Below, piece by piece: positions 50,521 through 60,899 of a stretch of DNA of 64,000 nucleotides. Made by a program: the position numbers and the translations under genes. Where the stretch lies: NCBI RefSeq assembly GCF_012223425.1, contig NZ_CP038799.1:2604001-2668000 (forward strand), given 5' to 3'. Each line of letters opens with the position of its first letter. Position 1 is the first letter of the stretch. The notes beneath the pieces are model-generated. The model was not told the origin of the DNA and ran no database searches. It saw only the letters and a program-made list of their open reading frames with translations. The DNA is from Mycolicibacterium frederiksbergense. Lineage in GTDB: Bacteria; Actinomycetota; Actinomycetes; Mycobacteriales; Mycobacteriaceae.

Positions 50521-50778
50521 ATGCCCAATGCGTCGATCAAGAACGAGAAGATGTACGAGGACCTGCGTGAGGAGGGCGCCTCCAAGGAGAAGGCGGCGCG
50601 CATCTCCAATGCGGCCGCGGCGCGCGGCAAGTCAGCGGTGGGTCGAAAGGGCGGTGAGTCGGGGTCTTACGAGGAGTGGAACGTCTCGGACCTCAAGAAG
50701 CGTGCCAAGGAACTCGGGATGACGGGATACTCCCACCTGACCAAGGACAAGCTGGTCAGCAAGCTGCGCAACCACTGA
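50521..50778 (+). CDS. Small basic protein with Rho_N/SAP-like C-terminus (DUF7218-like)
   Basis: 85-residue protein: conserved N-terminal NASIKNEKMYEDLREEGASK, Gly/Lys linker, and a C-terminal helix-extended-loop-helix (NVSDLKKRAKELGMTGYSHL then TKDKLVSKLRNH) like Rho N-terminal/SAP nucleic-acid-binding motifs. Such proteins are stress-associated in actinobacteria. ATG 50521 is 8 bases after GGAGG; upstream GTG/ATG codons at 50512/50515 are too close. Confidence 0.8.
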   Translation: MPNASIKNEKMYEDLREEGASKEKAARISNAAAARGKSAVGRKGGESGSYEEWNVSDLKKRAKELGMTGYSHLTKDKLVSKLRNH

Positions 50779-50819
50779 TGCACGGTCGTTGCCGTGGGGC
50801 AGCCGGGTACACCTAATAC

Positions 50820-51545
50820 ATGCGCATCGCGACGTTCAATATCCTGCATGGCCGCACCGTCGGCGACGGTGTGCACCCGGAACGCCTGGCGGACTGCGTG
50901 CATCAGCTCAACCCCGATGTACTGGCGCTACAGGAGGTGGACCTCGAACAGCAGCGATCGGGCCGTTCCGACCTGACCGCCGTGGCCGCCGAGGCCATGG
51001 GTGCGGTCTCGCACCGGTTCGTCGCGGCGATCTCCGGCACTCCCGGGGCGACCTGGATGGCCGCCACCGGCGAGGAGCAGCCTGGAACGGCTGCCTATGG
51101 GATCGCGCTGCTGTCGCGATATCCGGCCATCAGCTGGCAGGTTCTGCGGCTTCCACCACGGGCGATGATCCTCGACAAGGAGCCCAGGGCGGCCGTCATC
51201 GCCCAGCTGGACACCCCCCTTGGCGAGATATCCATCGCCAATACGCATCTGTCGTTTGTGCCCAGCCGCAACCGGCGACAACTGCGGCGCGTCATGAACG
51301 CGCTCAACGACGCACCCGGACCGCACATTCTGGCCGGCGACCTGAACCTGACACCGTCGGCCGCCGCCCGGTGGACGAAAATGCGCGCGCTGGCCAGCGG
51401 CCCGACTTATCCCGCGACGGAGCCGACGCGGCAGATCGACCACATCCTCACCGACGACCCGGGACTGCGGGCACGGCACTCGGCGGCACCCGTCGCGGCA
51501 TTGTCGGATCACCGGCCACTCGTCGCCGACCTTGAGCGGAGCTAA
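50820..51545 (+). CDS. Endonuclease/exonuclease/phosphatase-family protein
   Basis: 241-residue metal-dependent phosphoesterase of the EEP superfamily. Motifs: ATFNILHGR (Asn), LALQEVD (metal Glu), ANTHLSF (His), AGDLNLTP (Asp/Asn) and ALSDHRPL (Ser-Asp-His). Could act on nucleic acids, phosphoinositols or other phosphodiesters; no signal peptide. Overlaps the convergent small gene by 4 bases. Confidence 0.9.
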   Translation: MRIATFNILHGRTVGDGVHPERLADCVHQLNPDVLALQEVDLEQQRSGRSDLTAVAAEAMGAVSHRFVAAISGTPGATWMAATGEEQPGTAAYGIALLSRYPAISWQVLRLPPRAMILDKEPRAAVIAQLDTPLGEISIANTHLSFVPSRNRRQLRRVMNALNDAPGPHILAGDLNLTPSAAARWTKMRALASGPTYPATEPTRQIDHILTDDPGLRARHSAAPVAALSDHRPLVADLERS

Positions 51546-51712
51546 CCGCGCTGTTGCCGAGCTTCGGCACCGGTTTCCCCGCTGCCGAAATCATCATCGG
51601 AGCCGGTGCGGCCGACGTAGGAGCCGCCGTCATTGTCGTCCGCTCGGGAGCCGGCGACATGCGGATCATCCTCTACATCGGATTCACTCTTCTCGGAATC
51701 GGGACCCTTCAT
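51542..51712 (-). CDS. Small acidic hypothetical protein
   Basis: 56-residue protein, acidic and Gly/Ser-rich (KGPDSEKSESDVEDDPHVAG, ending EARQQRG), probably disordered. Perfect AGGAGG upstream of ATG 51712. No known domain. It lies in a group of small stress-type genes (50.5-52.0 kb). Confidence 0.65.
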   Translation of the reverse strand: MKGPDSEKSESDVEDDPHVAGSRADDNDGGSYVGRTGSDDDFGSGETGAEARQQRG

Positions 51713-51806
51713 CGCTGAACCTCCTGCTAGCGGTCCCGGTCGGATACCCGGGGCGCGCTGCGCCAAACCGGTGATTGAGGAGCGCGAAAACGGGAACGCA
51801 GTGGGC

Positions 51807-51995
51807 ATGGCTACCTACCGAGTTCTGAATCCGCATGGCGATGTCGTCGACACCAAGGACATCGAAAGCGCCGGGGACGCACACGCATGGTTCGTCGACT
51901 CCAAGGCCGACAACTCCGAACTCGGCTGGCGCATGGAGGTGAAGTCCGACAATGGCTGGGCTTTCTTCGACGACAGCGAGGGTTCGCCGGACTAG
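51807..51995 (+). CDS. Small hypothetical protein (DUF2188-like)
   Basis: 62-residue acidic protein: ATYRVLNPHGDVVDTKDIES, HAWFVDSKADNSELGWRMEV, ending DNGWAFFDDSEG. The short beta-rich pattern resembles small DUF2188-type proteins. Start at ATG 51807; GTG at 51801 is possible. Located 20 bases before the FAD/Rieske gene and possibly co-transcribed. Confidence 0.65.
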   Translation: MATYRVLNPHGDVVDTKDIESAGDAHAWFVDSKADNSELGWRMEVKSDNGWAFFDDSEGSPD

Positions 51996-52015
51996 ATCGA
52001 GGGAACCCGGAGGGC

Positions 52016-53507
52016 ATGACATCCCTGTGGCTCGACGGCCGCCCCGAGGCCGCCGGCCCGACACCCGCCCTCGATGACCGATACGACGTCGCCGTGGTGG
52101 GTGCCGGCATCACGGGTCTGTGCACCGCGTTGCTGTTGGCGAGGTCTGGAATGCGTGTCCTGGTGCTGGAGGCCCGCCACGTCGGTGCGGGCACCACCGG
52201 CAACACGACCGGAAAGCTGAGCCTGCTGCAGGGCACCAAGCTGTCCAGGATCAAGGCCAAGCACGGGGACCGGATCCTGCGTGACTACGTGGCCGGCAAT
52301 CTGGAGGGCCACGATTGGCTGGCCCGGTTCGGCGAGGTGCGCGGCTTGTCGATCCAGCAGGAGGATGCCTACACCTACGCGCAGTCTCGCGAGGGTATCG
52401 ATGCTGCGCGGGCTGAACTCGAGGCGTGCCGCGCGGCCGGTCTACCTGCGCAATGGGCCGATGACGCCGATGTCCCCTTCCCCTTCCACGGCGGCGTCCG
52501 GCTGCCCGACCAGGCTCAACTCGATCCGCTGCCGCTGCTGGACGCGCTGGCGAGCGACCTCGTCCACCATGGCGGGACGGTGGCCGAGGGTGCCCGCGTC
52601 ACGTCGGTGTCGGTGGGTGCGCCGCCGCGGCTGATGGTCCAACTAGCCGGGCATGCCGAGCCGCGGACCATCACCGCCGAACACTGCATCCTGGCGACCG
52701 GTATCCCGATCCTGGACCGCGGCGGCTTCTTCGCGAAGGTCAAGCCGAAACGGTCGTACTGTGTGGCCTTCGATGTCCCGGGTGACGTCACCCGCTCGAT
52801 GTTCCTGTCTACCGACTCGCCGACACGGTCCATCCGCTACGCCCCGACCGCGGACGGCGATCTTCTCATCGTCGGCGGCGCGGGCACACGGTCGGCCGCG
52901 CCACCGATGCGGCCGGGCGGTCGGGGAGTTGTTGCACTGGGCCAAGCAACATTATCCGGGGGCGACCCAGACCCACTTCTGGTCGGCGCAGGACTACTCG
53001 CCGATTGATGAACTTCCGTATGCGGGGCCCATTCTGCCCGGAGCGCAACATGTCTGGGTGGCAACAGGGTTCGACAAATGGGGAATGACCAACGGCGTGG
53101 CGGCCGCGTTCGCGTTGTCGGGCCAGATCCTGGGCGGCAACATGTCGTGGGCGAGCGCCTTCGCGGCCTGGAGCCCGCACGAGTTGCTCGGGCTGGCGAC
53201 TGCGCTCAAGCAGAACCTGTCGGTCGGCTACCACATGGCCAAGGGCTGGTTGGCGCCGCTTGCCGCCGACCGGGCCCCGGCAGAGGGCCAGGGTGTCGTA
53301 GCCGGCCCGCCGTGGCACCTGCATGCGGACAGCATCGTGGACGGCGTCAAGCGCACGGTGTCTCCGGTGTGCCCACATCTCGGCGGGATCGTCCATTGGA
53401 ACGATGCCGACTGCGCTTGGGAATGTCCTTTGCACGGCTCACGATTCGCGCCGGACGGCACCTTGCTCGAGGGCCCGGCCACCGGCGACCTCGCGGCGTT
53501 TCGTTGA
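52016..53507 (+). pseudogene. FAD-dependent oxidoreductase with C-terminal Rieske domain, frameshifted
   Basis: About 490 codons if repaired. Part 1 (52016-52885): Rossmann FAD motif VVGAGITGLCTALLLARSG, HVGAGTTGNTTGKLS. The frame then fails: it would continue as nonsense to a stop at 53008. A middle frame (52886-52926) reads HTVGRATDAAGRSG, and a third frame from 52926 gives ELLHWAKQHYPGA through to a Rieske 2Fe-2S site (CPHLGGIVHWN ... CAWECPLHGS). Two single missing bases, about 52885 (C) and within the G-run 52923-52926, explain this exactly. Either decay or base-call error. Intact relatives are amine oxidase/DadA-type proteins. ATG 52016 follows GGAGGG. Confidence 0.85.
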
Positions 53508-53531
53508 GCCAGATGCGGGTATCGCTCAGCA

Positions 53532-54713
53532 ATGAGAGCAGTCACCTGGCAGGGTAAACGCGACGTCCGAGTAGAGCAGGTGCCCGATCCGAAGATCGAG
53601 GAACCCACCGACGCGATCATCGAGGTGACCTCGACCAATATCTGCGGGTCAGATCTCCATCTTTACGAGGTGCTGGGCGCATTCATGAACCCCGGCGACA
53701 TCCTCGGCCATGAGCCGATGGGCATCGTGCGCGAAGTGGGTTCCGGTGTCAGCAATTTGGCAGTAGGGGACCGGGTGGTCATCCCGTTCCAGATCTCGTG
53801 CGGCAGTTGCTTCATGTGTGATCGCGACCTGTACACGCAGTGTGAGACCACCCAGGTCCGTGAACAGGGCATGGGCGCAGCACTTTTCGGATATTCGGAG
53901 CTCTATGGCAGCGTGCCGGGCGGGCAGGCGGAGTTGTTGCGGGTACCGCAGGCCCAGTTCACCCACATCAAGGTGCCCGACGGCCCACCCGACTCTCGCT
54001 TCGTCTACCTCTCCGATGTGCTGCCCACAGCATGGCAAGCGGTGGCCTACGCGGGAATCCCCGACGGCGGATCGGTCACGGTACTGGGGCTAGGCCCGAT
54101 CGGGGACATGGCGGCCCGCATCGCCGCCCATCTCGGCTACGACGTCATCGCGGTCGACCGGGTGCCCGCCCGGCTGAAACGAGCACAGGACCGCGGGATA
54201 CGCACCATCGACCTCGGCGTCCAGGAGAACCCCATCGGGGATGTCATCCGCGAGCTGACCGGTGGCCGTGGCACCGATTCGGTCATCGACGCCGTCGGCA
54301 TGGAGGCCCACGGTTCGCCGATCACCAAGGTGGCACAGCAACTCACCGGGTTCCTCCCGGACTTTCTGGCCAAGCCGTTCATGGAGAAGGCCGGCGTGGA
54401 CCGACTCGATGCGCTGTACTCGGCCATCGATATCGTGCGGCGCGGCGGCACCATATCCGTCATCGGTGTCTACGGCGGGATGGCGGACCCCTTGCCGATG
54501 CTCACCTTGTTCGACAAGCAGGTGCAGATCCGGATGGGTCAGGCGAACGTCAAGAAGTGGGTGCCGGAGATCCTGCCCCTGCTGACCGATGAGGATCCGC
54601 TCGGTGTGGACGGTTTCGCGACCCATACGCTGCCCCTGGAGGAGGCGCCGCACGCGTATGACATTTTCCAGCGCAAGGCCGACGGTGCGGTGAAGATCGT
54701 CCTCACCCCGTAG
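53532..54713 (+). CDS. Zinc-dependent alcohol dehydrogenase (formaldehyde-dehydrogenase-like)
   Basis: 393-residue medium-chain dehydrogenase. Catalytic zinc ligands in NICGSDLH (Cys) and GHEPMG (His-Glu); structural zinc cysteines in SCGSCFMCDRDLYTQC; NAD motif LGLGPIG. The long insert (about 250-300) with FLPDFLAKPFMEKAG resembles the glutathione-independent formaldehyde dehydrogenase subgroup. Start 25 bases after the FAD/Rieske gene, so possibly the same transcript. Substrate probably an alcohol or aldehyde. Confidence 0.9.
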   Translation: MRAVTWQGKRDVRVEQVPDPKIEEPTDAIIEVTSTNICGSDLHLYEVLGAFMNPGDILGHEPMGIVREVGSGVSNLAVGDRVVIPFQISCGSCFMCDRDLYTQCETTQVREQGMGAALFGYSELYGSVPGGQAELLRVPQAQFTHIKVPDGPPDSRFVYLSDVLPTAWQAVAYAGIPDGGSVTVLGLGPIGDMAARIAAHLGYDVIAVDRVPARLKRAQDRGIRTIDLGVQENPIGDVIRELTGGRGTDSVIDAVGMEAHGSPITKVAQQLTGFLPDFLAKPFMEKAGVDRLDALYSAIDIVRRGGTISVIGVYGGMADPLPMLTLFDKQVQIRMGQANVKKWVPEILPLLTDEDPLGVDGFATHTLPLEEAPHAYDIFQRKADGAVKIVLTP

Positions 54714-54756
54714 CGCTGAGCTGCGGGTTCTGTAGCCGTCATCCGATGCGGGTACC

Positions 54757-55993
54757 GTGACGTCTGTCCGGGGGGTCGATGTCGATGACGTCTACGAATT
54801 CGAGGACAACTTGGTACGTGATCTGGGACACGCCAATGGAATTGACCACAAACAATCGGTGCGCCGCAGAACACTTCTCAAACTTCCGTTCCTTGCGCCG
54901 CCTGCCGTCGCCGCGCTGTCACTGACCAACGCACCGCGGGCTTCTGCCGCGCCGGGCCGCTGGTCCAATGACCGCGCGCATCGGTGGTTCCGCGGGCAGG
55001 GGTGGCTGGTCGGCGCGAACTACATCACGTCGAACGCGATCAATCAGCTGGAGATGTTTCAGCAGGGCACCTTCGACCCGCAGCGCATCGACGGCGAGCT
55101 GCGGATGGCACGAGCCATGGGCCTGAACACCGTGCGGGTCTTCCTGCACGATCAACTGTGGACCCAGGACCGCGTCGGCTTTCAGCGGCGGCTCGCGCAC
55201 TTCGTCGATATCGCGGCGCGCCATGACATCAAACCGCTACTGGTGCTTTTCGATTCGTGCTGGGATCCGCTGCCAAGAAGCGGGCCGCAGCGTGCGCCCC
55301 GGCCGGGCATCCACAACTCCGGCTGGGTGCAGAGTCCGGGCGCCGAGCGCCTCGACGACCGGCGCTACCGTCAGGTCCTCCAGGAGTACGTGGTGCGCAT
55401 CCTGACCCAGTTCCGCAACGACCAACGCATTCTGGGTTGGGATCTGTGGAACGAACCCGACAATCCGGCGGCGGTCTACAAGACGGTGGAGCGCGACGAC
55501 AAACCCGCACTCGTCGCAGATCTGTTGCCTCAGGTCTTTCGCTGGGCGCGGACGGTGGACCCGGTGCAGCCGTTGACCACCGGTGTCTGGGAGGGGAATG
55601 GGGGATGCGTCGCGGCGCAGTGAGATGGCGCGCATTCAGCTCGATCTCGCCGACGTGATCTCCTTCCACAGCTACGACAACCCGGCCGGCTTCGAGGCCC
55701 GCGTCGACGAACTCCAACCGTGGGGTCGCCCCATCATGTGCACCGAGTACCTGGCCCGCACCGAGGGAAGCACCATCGAAGGGGTGCTACCGGTGGCCAA
55801 ACGTCGTCACGTCGGCGCCTACACGTGGGGTCTGTTCGCCGGCAAGACGCAGACCTGGCTGCCGTGGGATTCCTGGGACAAGCCCTACCTGCAACCCCCG
55901 AGGGAGTGGTTCCACGATCTCGCGTTCGCCAACGGGCGCCCCTACCGGCCACACGAGGTCGACACGAACAGGAGGCTGACTGGATCTGGATGA
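54757..55993 (+). pseudogene. Tat-exported GH5-like glycoside hydrolase, frameshifted
   Basis: About 412 codons if repaired. The N-terminus has a twin-arginine signal (SVRRRTLLKLPFLAPPAVAA, ending RASA). The barrel has WDLWNEPDNP (acid/base Glu) before the break and IMCTEYLARTEGS (nucleophile Glu) after it. At 55591-55606 the first frame runs into a stop at 55623, while the rest continues in another frame as GDASRRSEMARIQLDLADVI. One extra G, or one G lost from each of two neighbouring G-runs (giving VWEGEWGDASRR), restores the protein. Start GTG 54757 is uncertain. Decay or homopolymer error cannot be separated here. Confidence 0.85.
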
Positions 55994-56338
55994 GGTTGCC
56001 GCAGGTGTCATCGAGCACCGCAGTCACCACCGGACCCATCTCGGTGGGTCGTTGGGTGAACCGCACACCCAGTCCGCTCAGTCGATCGAATTCGGCGTGC
56101 ACATCGTCGACTTCGAAGGCGGTGAACGGGATGCCGTCCTGCACCAAGGCGTCCTTGAACGGTCTTGCCGCCGGATGACCGTCGGGTTCGAGCACCAGCT
56201 CGGTGCCTTCGGGGCTGTCGGGTGACACCACGGTGATCCAGCGTGCCTCCCCCATCGGGATGTCGTGTTTGGGCCGGAAGCCAAGCGTGTCGGTATAGAA
56301 GCGCAGCGCCTTGTCCTGATCGTCGACCATCACGCTGG

Positions 56339-56354
<16 letters not shown>
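55734..56354 (-). CDS. VOC (glyoxalase-like) protein with run-on C-terminus
   Basis: The VOC fold is complete by about residue 125 (ISLTSVMVDDQDKALRFYTD ... VLDDTCGNLIQIQ), but no stop follows. The frame runs about 80 more residues of Arg/Pro-rich, non-conserved sequence antisense to the GH5 gene. A normal family member is about 125-130 residues, so the natural stop was probably lost or hidden by an indel near 55980. ATG 56354 follows GGGAGGG. Its start overlaps the ArsR gene by 16 bases, forming the widespread ArsR-VOC pair. Confidence 0.75.
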
Positions 56355-57703
<1,349 letters not shown>

Positions 57704-57723
57704 AGGCCGTACTCTGAAGAGTC

Positions 57724-58293
57724 GTGACCCCACGACAGGAAGCCGCCGCGCGTACCAGGGCGACGCTGTTGGAATCTGGACTGCGCCTGGCCCAGGTTGT
57801 CGGGTTGTCCGCGCTGAGCATCAGCAGAATCGTCGAAGAGGCAGGCGTCTCCAAAGGCGCCTTCTTCCATCACTTTCCGGATCGATCCAGCTATCTGCTG
57901 GCTCTACATCGGGAGTTCCACGACCGCATCCGCGATGAAGCACTGAAATCCCTGGAAGGCGAGACGCCGGGCGCGGCCAGACTGCTGAAGGCAACCCGCA
58001 ACTATCTGGACACCTGCCTACGTGAGTACGGTGTCCGCTCGCTGTTGCTGGAGGCTCGCGCCGATCCGGCCACCGCCGCCGAGGTGCGACTGCGCAACAG
58101 CCAGACCGCAGAGCTGTGCGCGCCGGACTTCAGCGTGTTGGGTTGGGATCATCCCTATGCGGCCGCGCAACTCTGGGTCGGCATGGCCGCCGAAGCGGCA
58201 TTGCTCGAGTTCGATGCCGGTGAGAAGTTGGCGCCGCTGCGCGCCGCACTGGCCCGCTTCCTCGACGCCCCCGCCGAACTGATCGGCGGCTAG
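57724..58293 (+). CDS. TetR-family regulator
   Basis: 189-residue TetR protein: HTH LSISRIVEEAGVSKGAFFHH then FPDRSSYLLALHREF, with a typical helical C-terminal domain. GTG start, 20 bases after the esterase gene on the same strand. It may recognise the ACCGACCGGT-type repeat before the esterase, which would make the esterase-TetR pair autoregulated. The 3' end is 4 bases from the convergent helicase stop. Confidence 0.9.
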   Translation: MTPRQEAAARTRATLLESGLRLAQVVGLSALSISRIVEEAGVSKGAFFHHFPDRSSYLLALHREFHDRIRDEALKSLEGETPGAARLLKATRNYLDTCLREYGVRSLLLEARADPATAAEVRLRNSQTAELCAPDFSVLGWDHPYAAAQLWVGMAAEAALLEFDAGEKLAPLRAALARFLDAPAELIGG

Positions 58294-58297
58294 ACCG

Positions 58298-60805
58298 TCA
58301 GTCCAGCAGGCCGGCATCGACCAACCGGATCACTGCGGCGCCCTCCTCGTCGGAGGCCTCCAGATCCACCTCGGCCAGCAGCGCCCAGTCGTGGTCGCCG
58401 GCCGGGTCGTCCAGAATCTGGCGTACCTGCCATACGCCCGGCTGTCGCTCGATCATCAGCAGCGCGGGACCCCGCGCGTCGGCCCCGATACCCACATCGT
58501 CGTGCTCGGCGAAGTAGTCCTCGCCGACCTCCTGCCAGCGTTCGGACGTCCACCCTGAGGCGGCGTCCAATTCGCCCAGGTCGTACCAGCGCCGGCGGGC
58601 GAACAACTCCACCCTGCGGAACAGGGCGTTGCGCACCATGGCCATGAAGGCCCGCTCGTTGCCGGTCAGGGGGCGAGGACGGGCCGGTACCGCCACCGGG
58701 GCATCGTGCGGCTGGTCAGGGCTGGTCAGCTGCTCCCATTCGTCGAGCAGGCTCGAATCAACTTGCCGCACAAGCTCACCGATCCATTCGACGATATCGT
58801 TGAGCTCCTCGGTGCGGGCGGTGGCAGGCACCCCCGACCGCAGCGCCTTGAAGGCGTCGGACAGGTAGCGCAGCACCGCGCCTTCGGAGCGGGTCAGGCC
58901 GTACTGGCTGACGTACTCGCGGAAGGTCATGGCGCGCTCCCACATCTCGCGCACCACCGATTTCGGTGACAGCTGCCCGTCCGCCGCCCACGGGTTGGTC
59001 TGCAGATACACCGCGAAAGCGTGACCGAGCAGTTCCTGCAGCGGTTTGGGGTAGGTGACGTCGTCGAGCAGTTCCATCCGCTCGTCGTACTCGATCCCCT
59101 CGGCCTTCATCGCCGCCACGGCCTCGCCCCGCGCCTTCTTCAGCTGGGCGGCCATGATCTGCCGGGGATCCTCCAGCGTCGCCTCGATAACCGAAACCAC
59201 ATCCAGGGCATAGGTTTCCGACGTCGCATCGAGGGTATCGACGGCGGCCAGGGCGAACGTGGACAGCGGCTGGTTGAGGGCGAAGTCCAGCGGCAGGTCC
59301 ACGGTGAGCCGGTACCTTCTGCCGTCCGGTTCGGGCTCGGCCAACCGTTCCAGGACGCCTGCCTGCAGCAGCGAGCGGGCGATGCCGACCGCCTCGCGGA
59401 TCAGCCGGAGCTGACGTTTGCGCGGCTCGTGGTTCTCGGTGAGCAGTCGCCGCATCGCGATGAAGGGATCGCCCGGCCGGTCGACGACGTCGAGGATCAT
59501 CGCCGTGGTCACCTTCATGTTGCTGTGCAGCGACTCCGGCGTTGCCTCGACCAATCGGGTCATGGTCTTCTCGCTCCAGGGCACCATGCCTTCGGGAACC
59601 TTGCGCCGCACCAGTTTCCGCCGCTTCTTCGGATCGTCGGCCACTTTGGCGAACTGTTTGAGGTTCTCCACCTCGTGGTCGGGTGCCTGCACCACCACGG
59701 TGCCTGCGGTGTCATACCCGGCCCGTCCGGCCCGTCCGGCGATCTGATGGAACTCACGTGCATTGAGCAGGCGGGTCCGCACACCGTCGTACTTGGACAG
59801 CGCCGAGAACACCACGGTGCGGATCGGGACATTGATGCCGACGCCGAGGGTGTCGGTGCCGCAGATGACCTTCAACAAACCGGCCTGGGCGAGCTGCTCG
59901 ACGAGGCGTCGATACTTGGGCAGCATCCCGGCGTGGTGCACGCCGATCCCGTGCCGGACCAGGCGGGACAAGGTGGCGCCGAAGGCCGTCGAGAAGCGGA
60001 ACGCACCGATCATGTCGGCGATCGCGGCCTTCTCCTCCTTGGTGCTCACGTTCACACTCATCAGGGCCTGGGCCCGTTCCAGCGCCGAGGCCTGGGTGAA
60101 ATGCACGACGTAGATCGGTGCCTGCCTGGTGTCGAGCAGGTCGCCGATCGTTTCGTGCATGGCGGTGGTGGCGTAGGAGTAGAACAGCGGCACCGGCCGT
60201 TCGGCGCCGGTGACCAGAGCGGTCTCCCGGCCGGTCCGGCGGGTCAGGTCCTCACGGAGAAACGTCACGTCGCCGAGCGTGGCCGACATCAACAGGAACT
60301 GGGCGTGCGGGAGTTCCAGTAGCGGTACCTGCCAGGCCCAGCCGCGGTCCGGGTCGCCGTAGAAGTGGAACTCGTCCATCACCACCAGGCCGATGTCGGC
60401 GTCGGCGCCTTCGCGCAGCGCGATGTTGGCGAGGATCTCGGCGGTGCAGGCGATGATCGGCGCGTCGGCGTTCACCGCGGCATCCCCGGTGAGCATGCCG
60501 ACATTCGCCGCGCCGAACACCTCGCACAGTGCGAAGAACTTCTCGCTGACCAGCGCCTTGATCGGCGCGGTGTAGAAACTGGTGCGGTCGGCGCCGAGCG
60601 CCGCGTAGATGGCGCCGGTGGCCACCAGCGATTTGCCGGAGCCGGTGGGCGTGGCGAGGATGACGTTGGCCCCACTGACCAGCTCGATCAGCGCTTCCTC
60701 CTGCGCGGGGTAGAGCACCGTGCCGCCGGCGGCCGCCCACTCGCCGAAGGCGGTGAACAACCCGTCGGGGTCGGACCCGACGGCGGGCAGGGGTAAGGCG
60801 TCCAT
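58298..60805 (-). CDS. DEAD/DEAH-box helicase with DUF3516 (Ski2-like)
   Basis: 835-residue superfamily 2 helicase. Motif I ATPTGSGKSLVA, motif II VVMDEFHFYGD (DEFH), motif III LMSATLGD, motif VI HQIAGRAGRAGYD. The C-terminal half (about 450-820) is the DUF3516 region typical of actinobacterial members, related to Ski2/HelY RNA helicases. Probably acts in RNA processing or decay in the cytoplasm. Length is normal. Divergent from the Rieske operon with 94 bases between starts. Confidence 0.93.
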   Translation of the reverse strand: MDALPLPAVGSDPDGLFTAFGEWAAAGGTVLYPAQEEALIELVSGANVILATPTGSGKSLVATGAIYAALGADRTSFYTAPIKALVSEKFFALCEVFGAANVGMLTGDAAVNADAPIIACTAEILANIALREGADADIGLVVMDEFHFYGDPDRGWAWQVPLLELPHAQFLLMSATLGDVTFLREDLTRRTGRETALVTGAERPVPLFYSYATTAMHETIGDLLDTRQAPIYVVHFTQASALERAQALMSVNVSTKEEKAAIADMIGAFRFSTAFGATLSRLVRHGIGVHHAGMLPKYRRLVEQLAQAGLLKVICGTDTLGVGINVPIRTVVFSALSKYDGVRTRLLNAREFHQIAGRAGRAGYDTAGTVVVQAPDHEVENLKQFAKVADDPKKRRKLVRRKVPEGMVPWSEKTMTRLVEATPESLHSNMKVTTAMILDVVDRPGDPFIAMRRLLTENHEPRKRQLRLIREAVGIARSLLQAGVLERLAEPEPDGRRYRLTVDLPLDFALNQPLSTFALAAVDTLDATSETYALDVVSVIEATLEDPRQIMAAQLKKARGEAVAAMKAEGIEYDERMELLDDVTYPKPLQELLGHAFAVYLQTNPWAADGQLSPKSVVREMWERAMTFREYVSQYGLTRSEGAVLRYLSDAFKALRSGVPATARTEELNDIVEWIGELVRQVDSSLLDEWEQLTSPDQPHDAPVAVPARPRPLTGNERAFMAMVRNALFRRVELFARRRWYDLGELDAASGWTSERWQEVGEDYFAEHDDVGIGADARGPALLMIERQPGVWQVRQILDDPAGDHDWALLAEVDLEASDEEGAAVIRLVDAGLLD

Positions 60806-60899
60806 GGTGACCTTCAGCCTGCCCGACGCCCAACGCCCACGCCACGGCGGGCAGTATCAACTACTTGTCATTGACCCCTCGCGACGATACCGTCGTCGC

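Noticed and set aside
52880..52930. Programmed frameshifting in the FAD/Rieske gene
   Set aside because: There is no slippery heptamer or downstream structure, and two separate shifts are required; base error or mutation is simpler.
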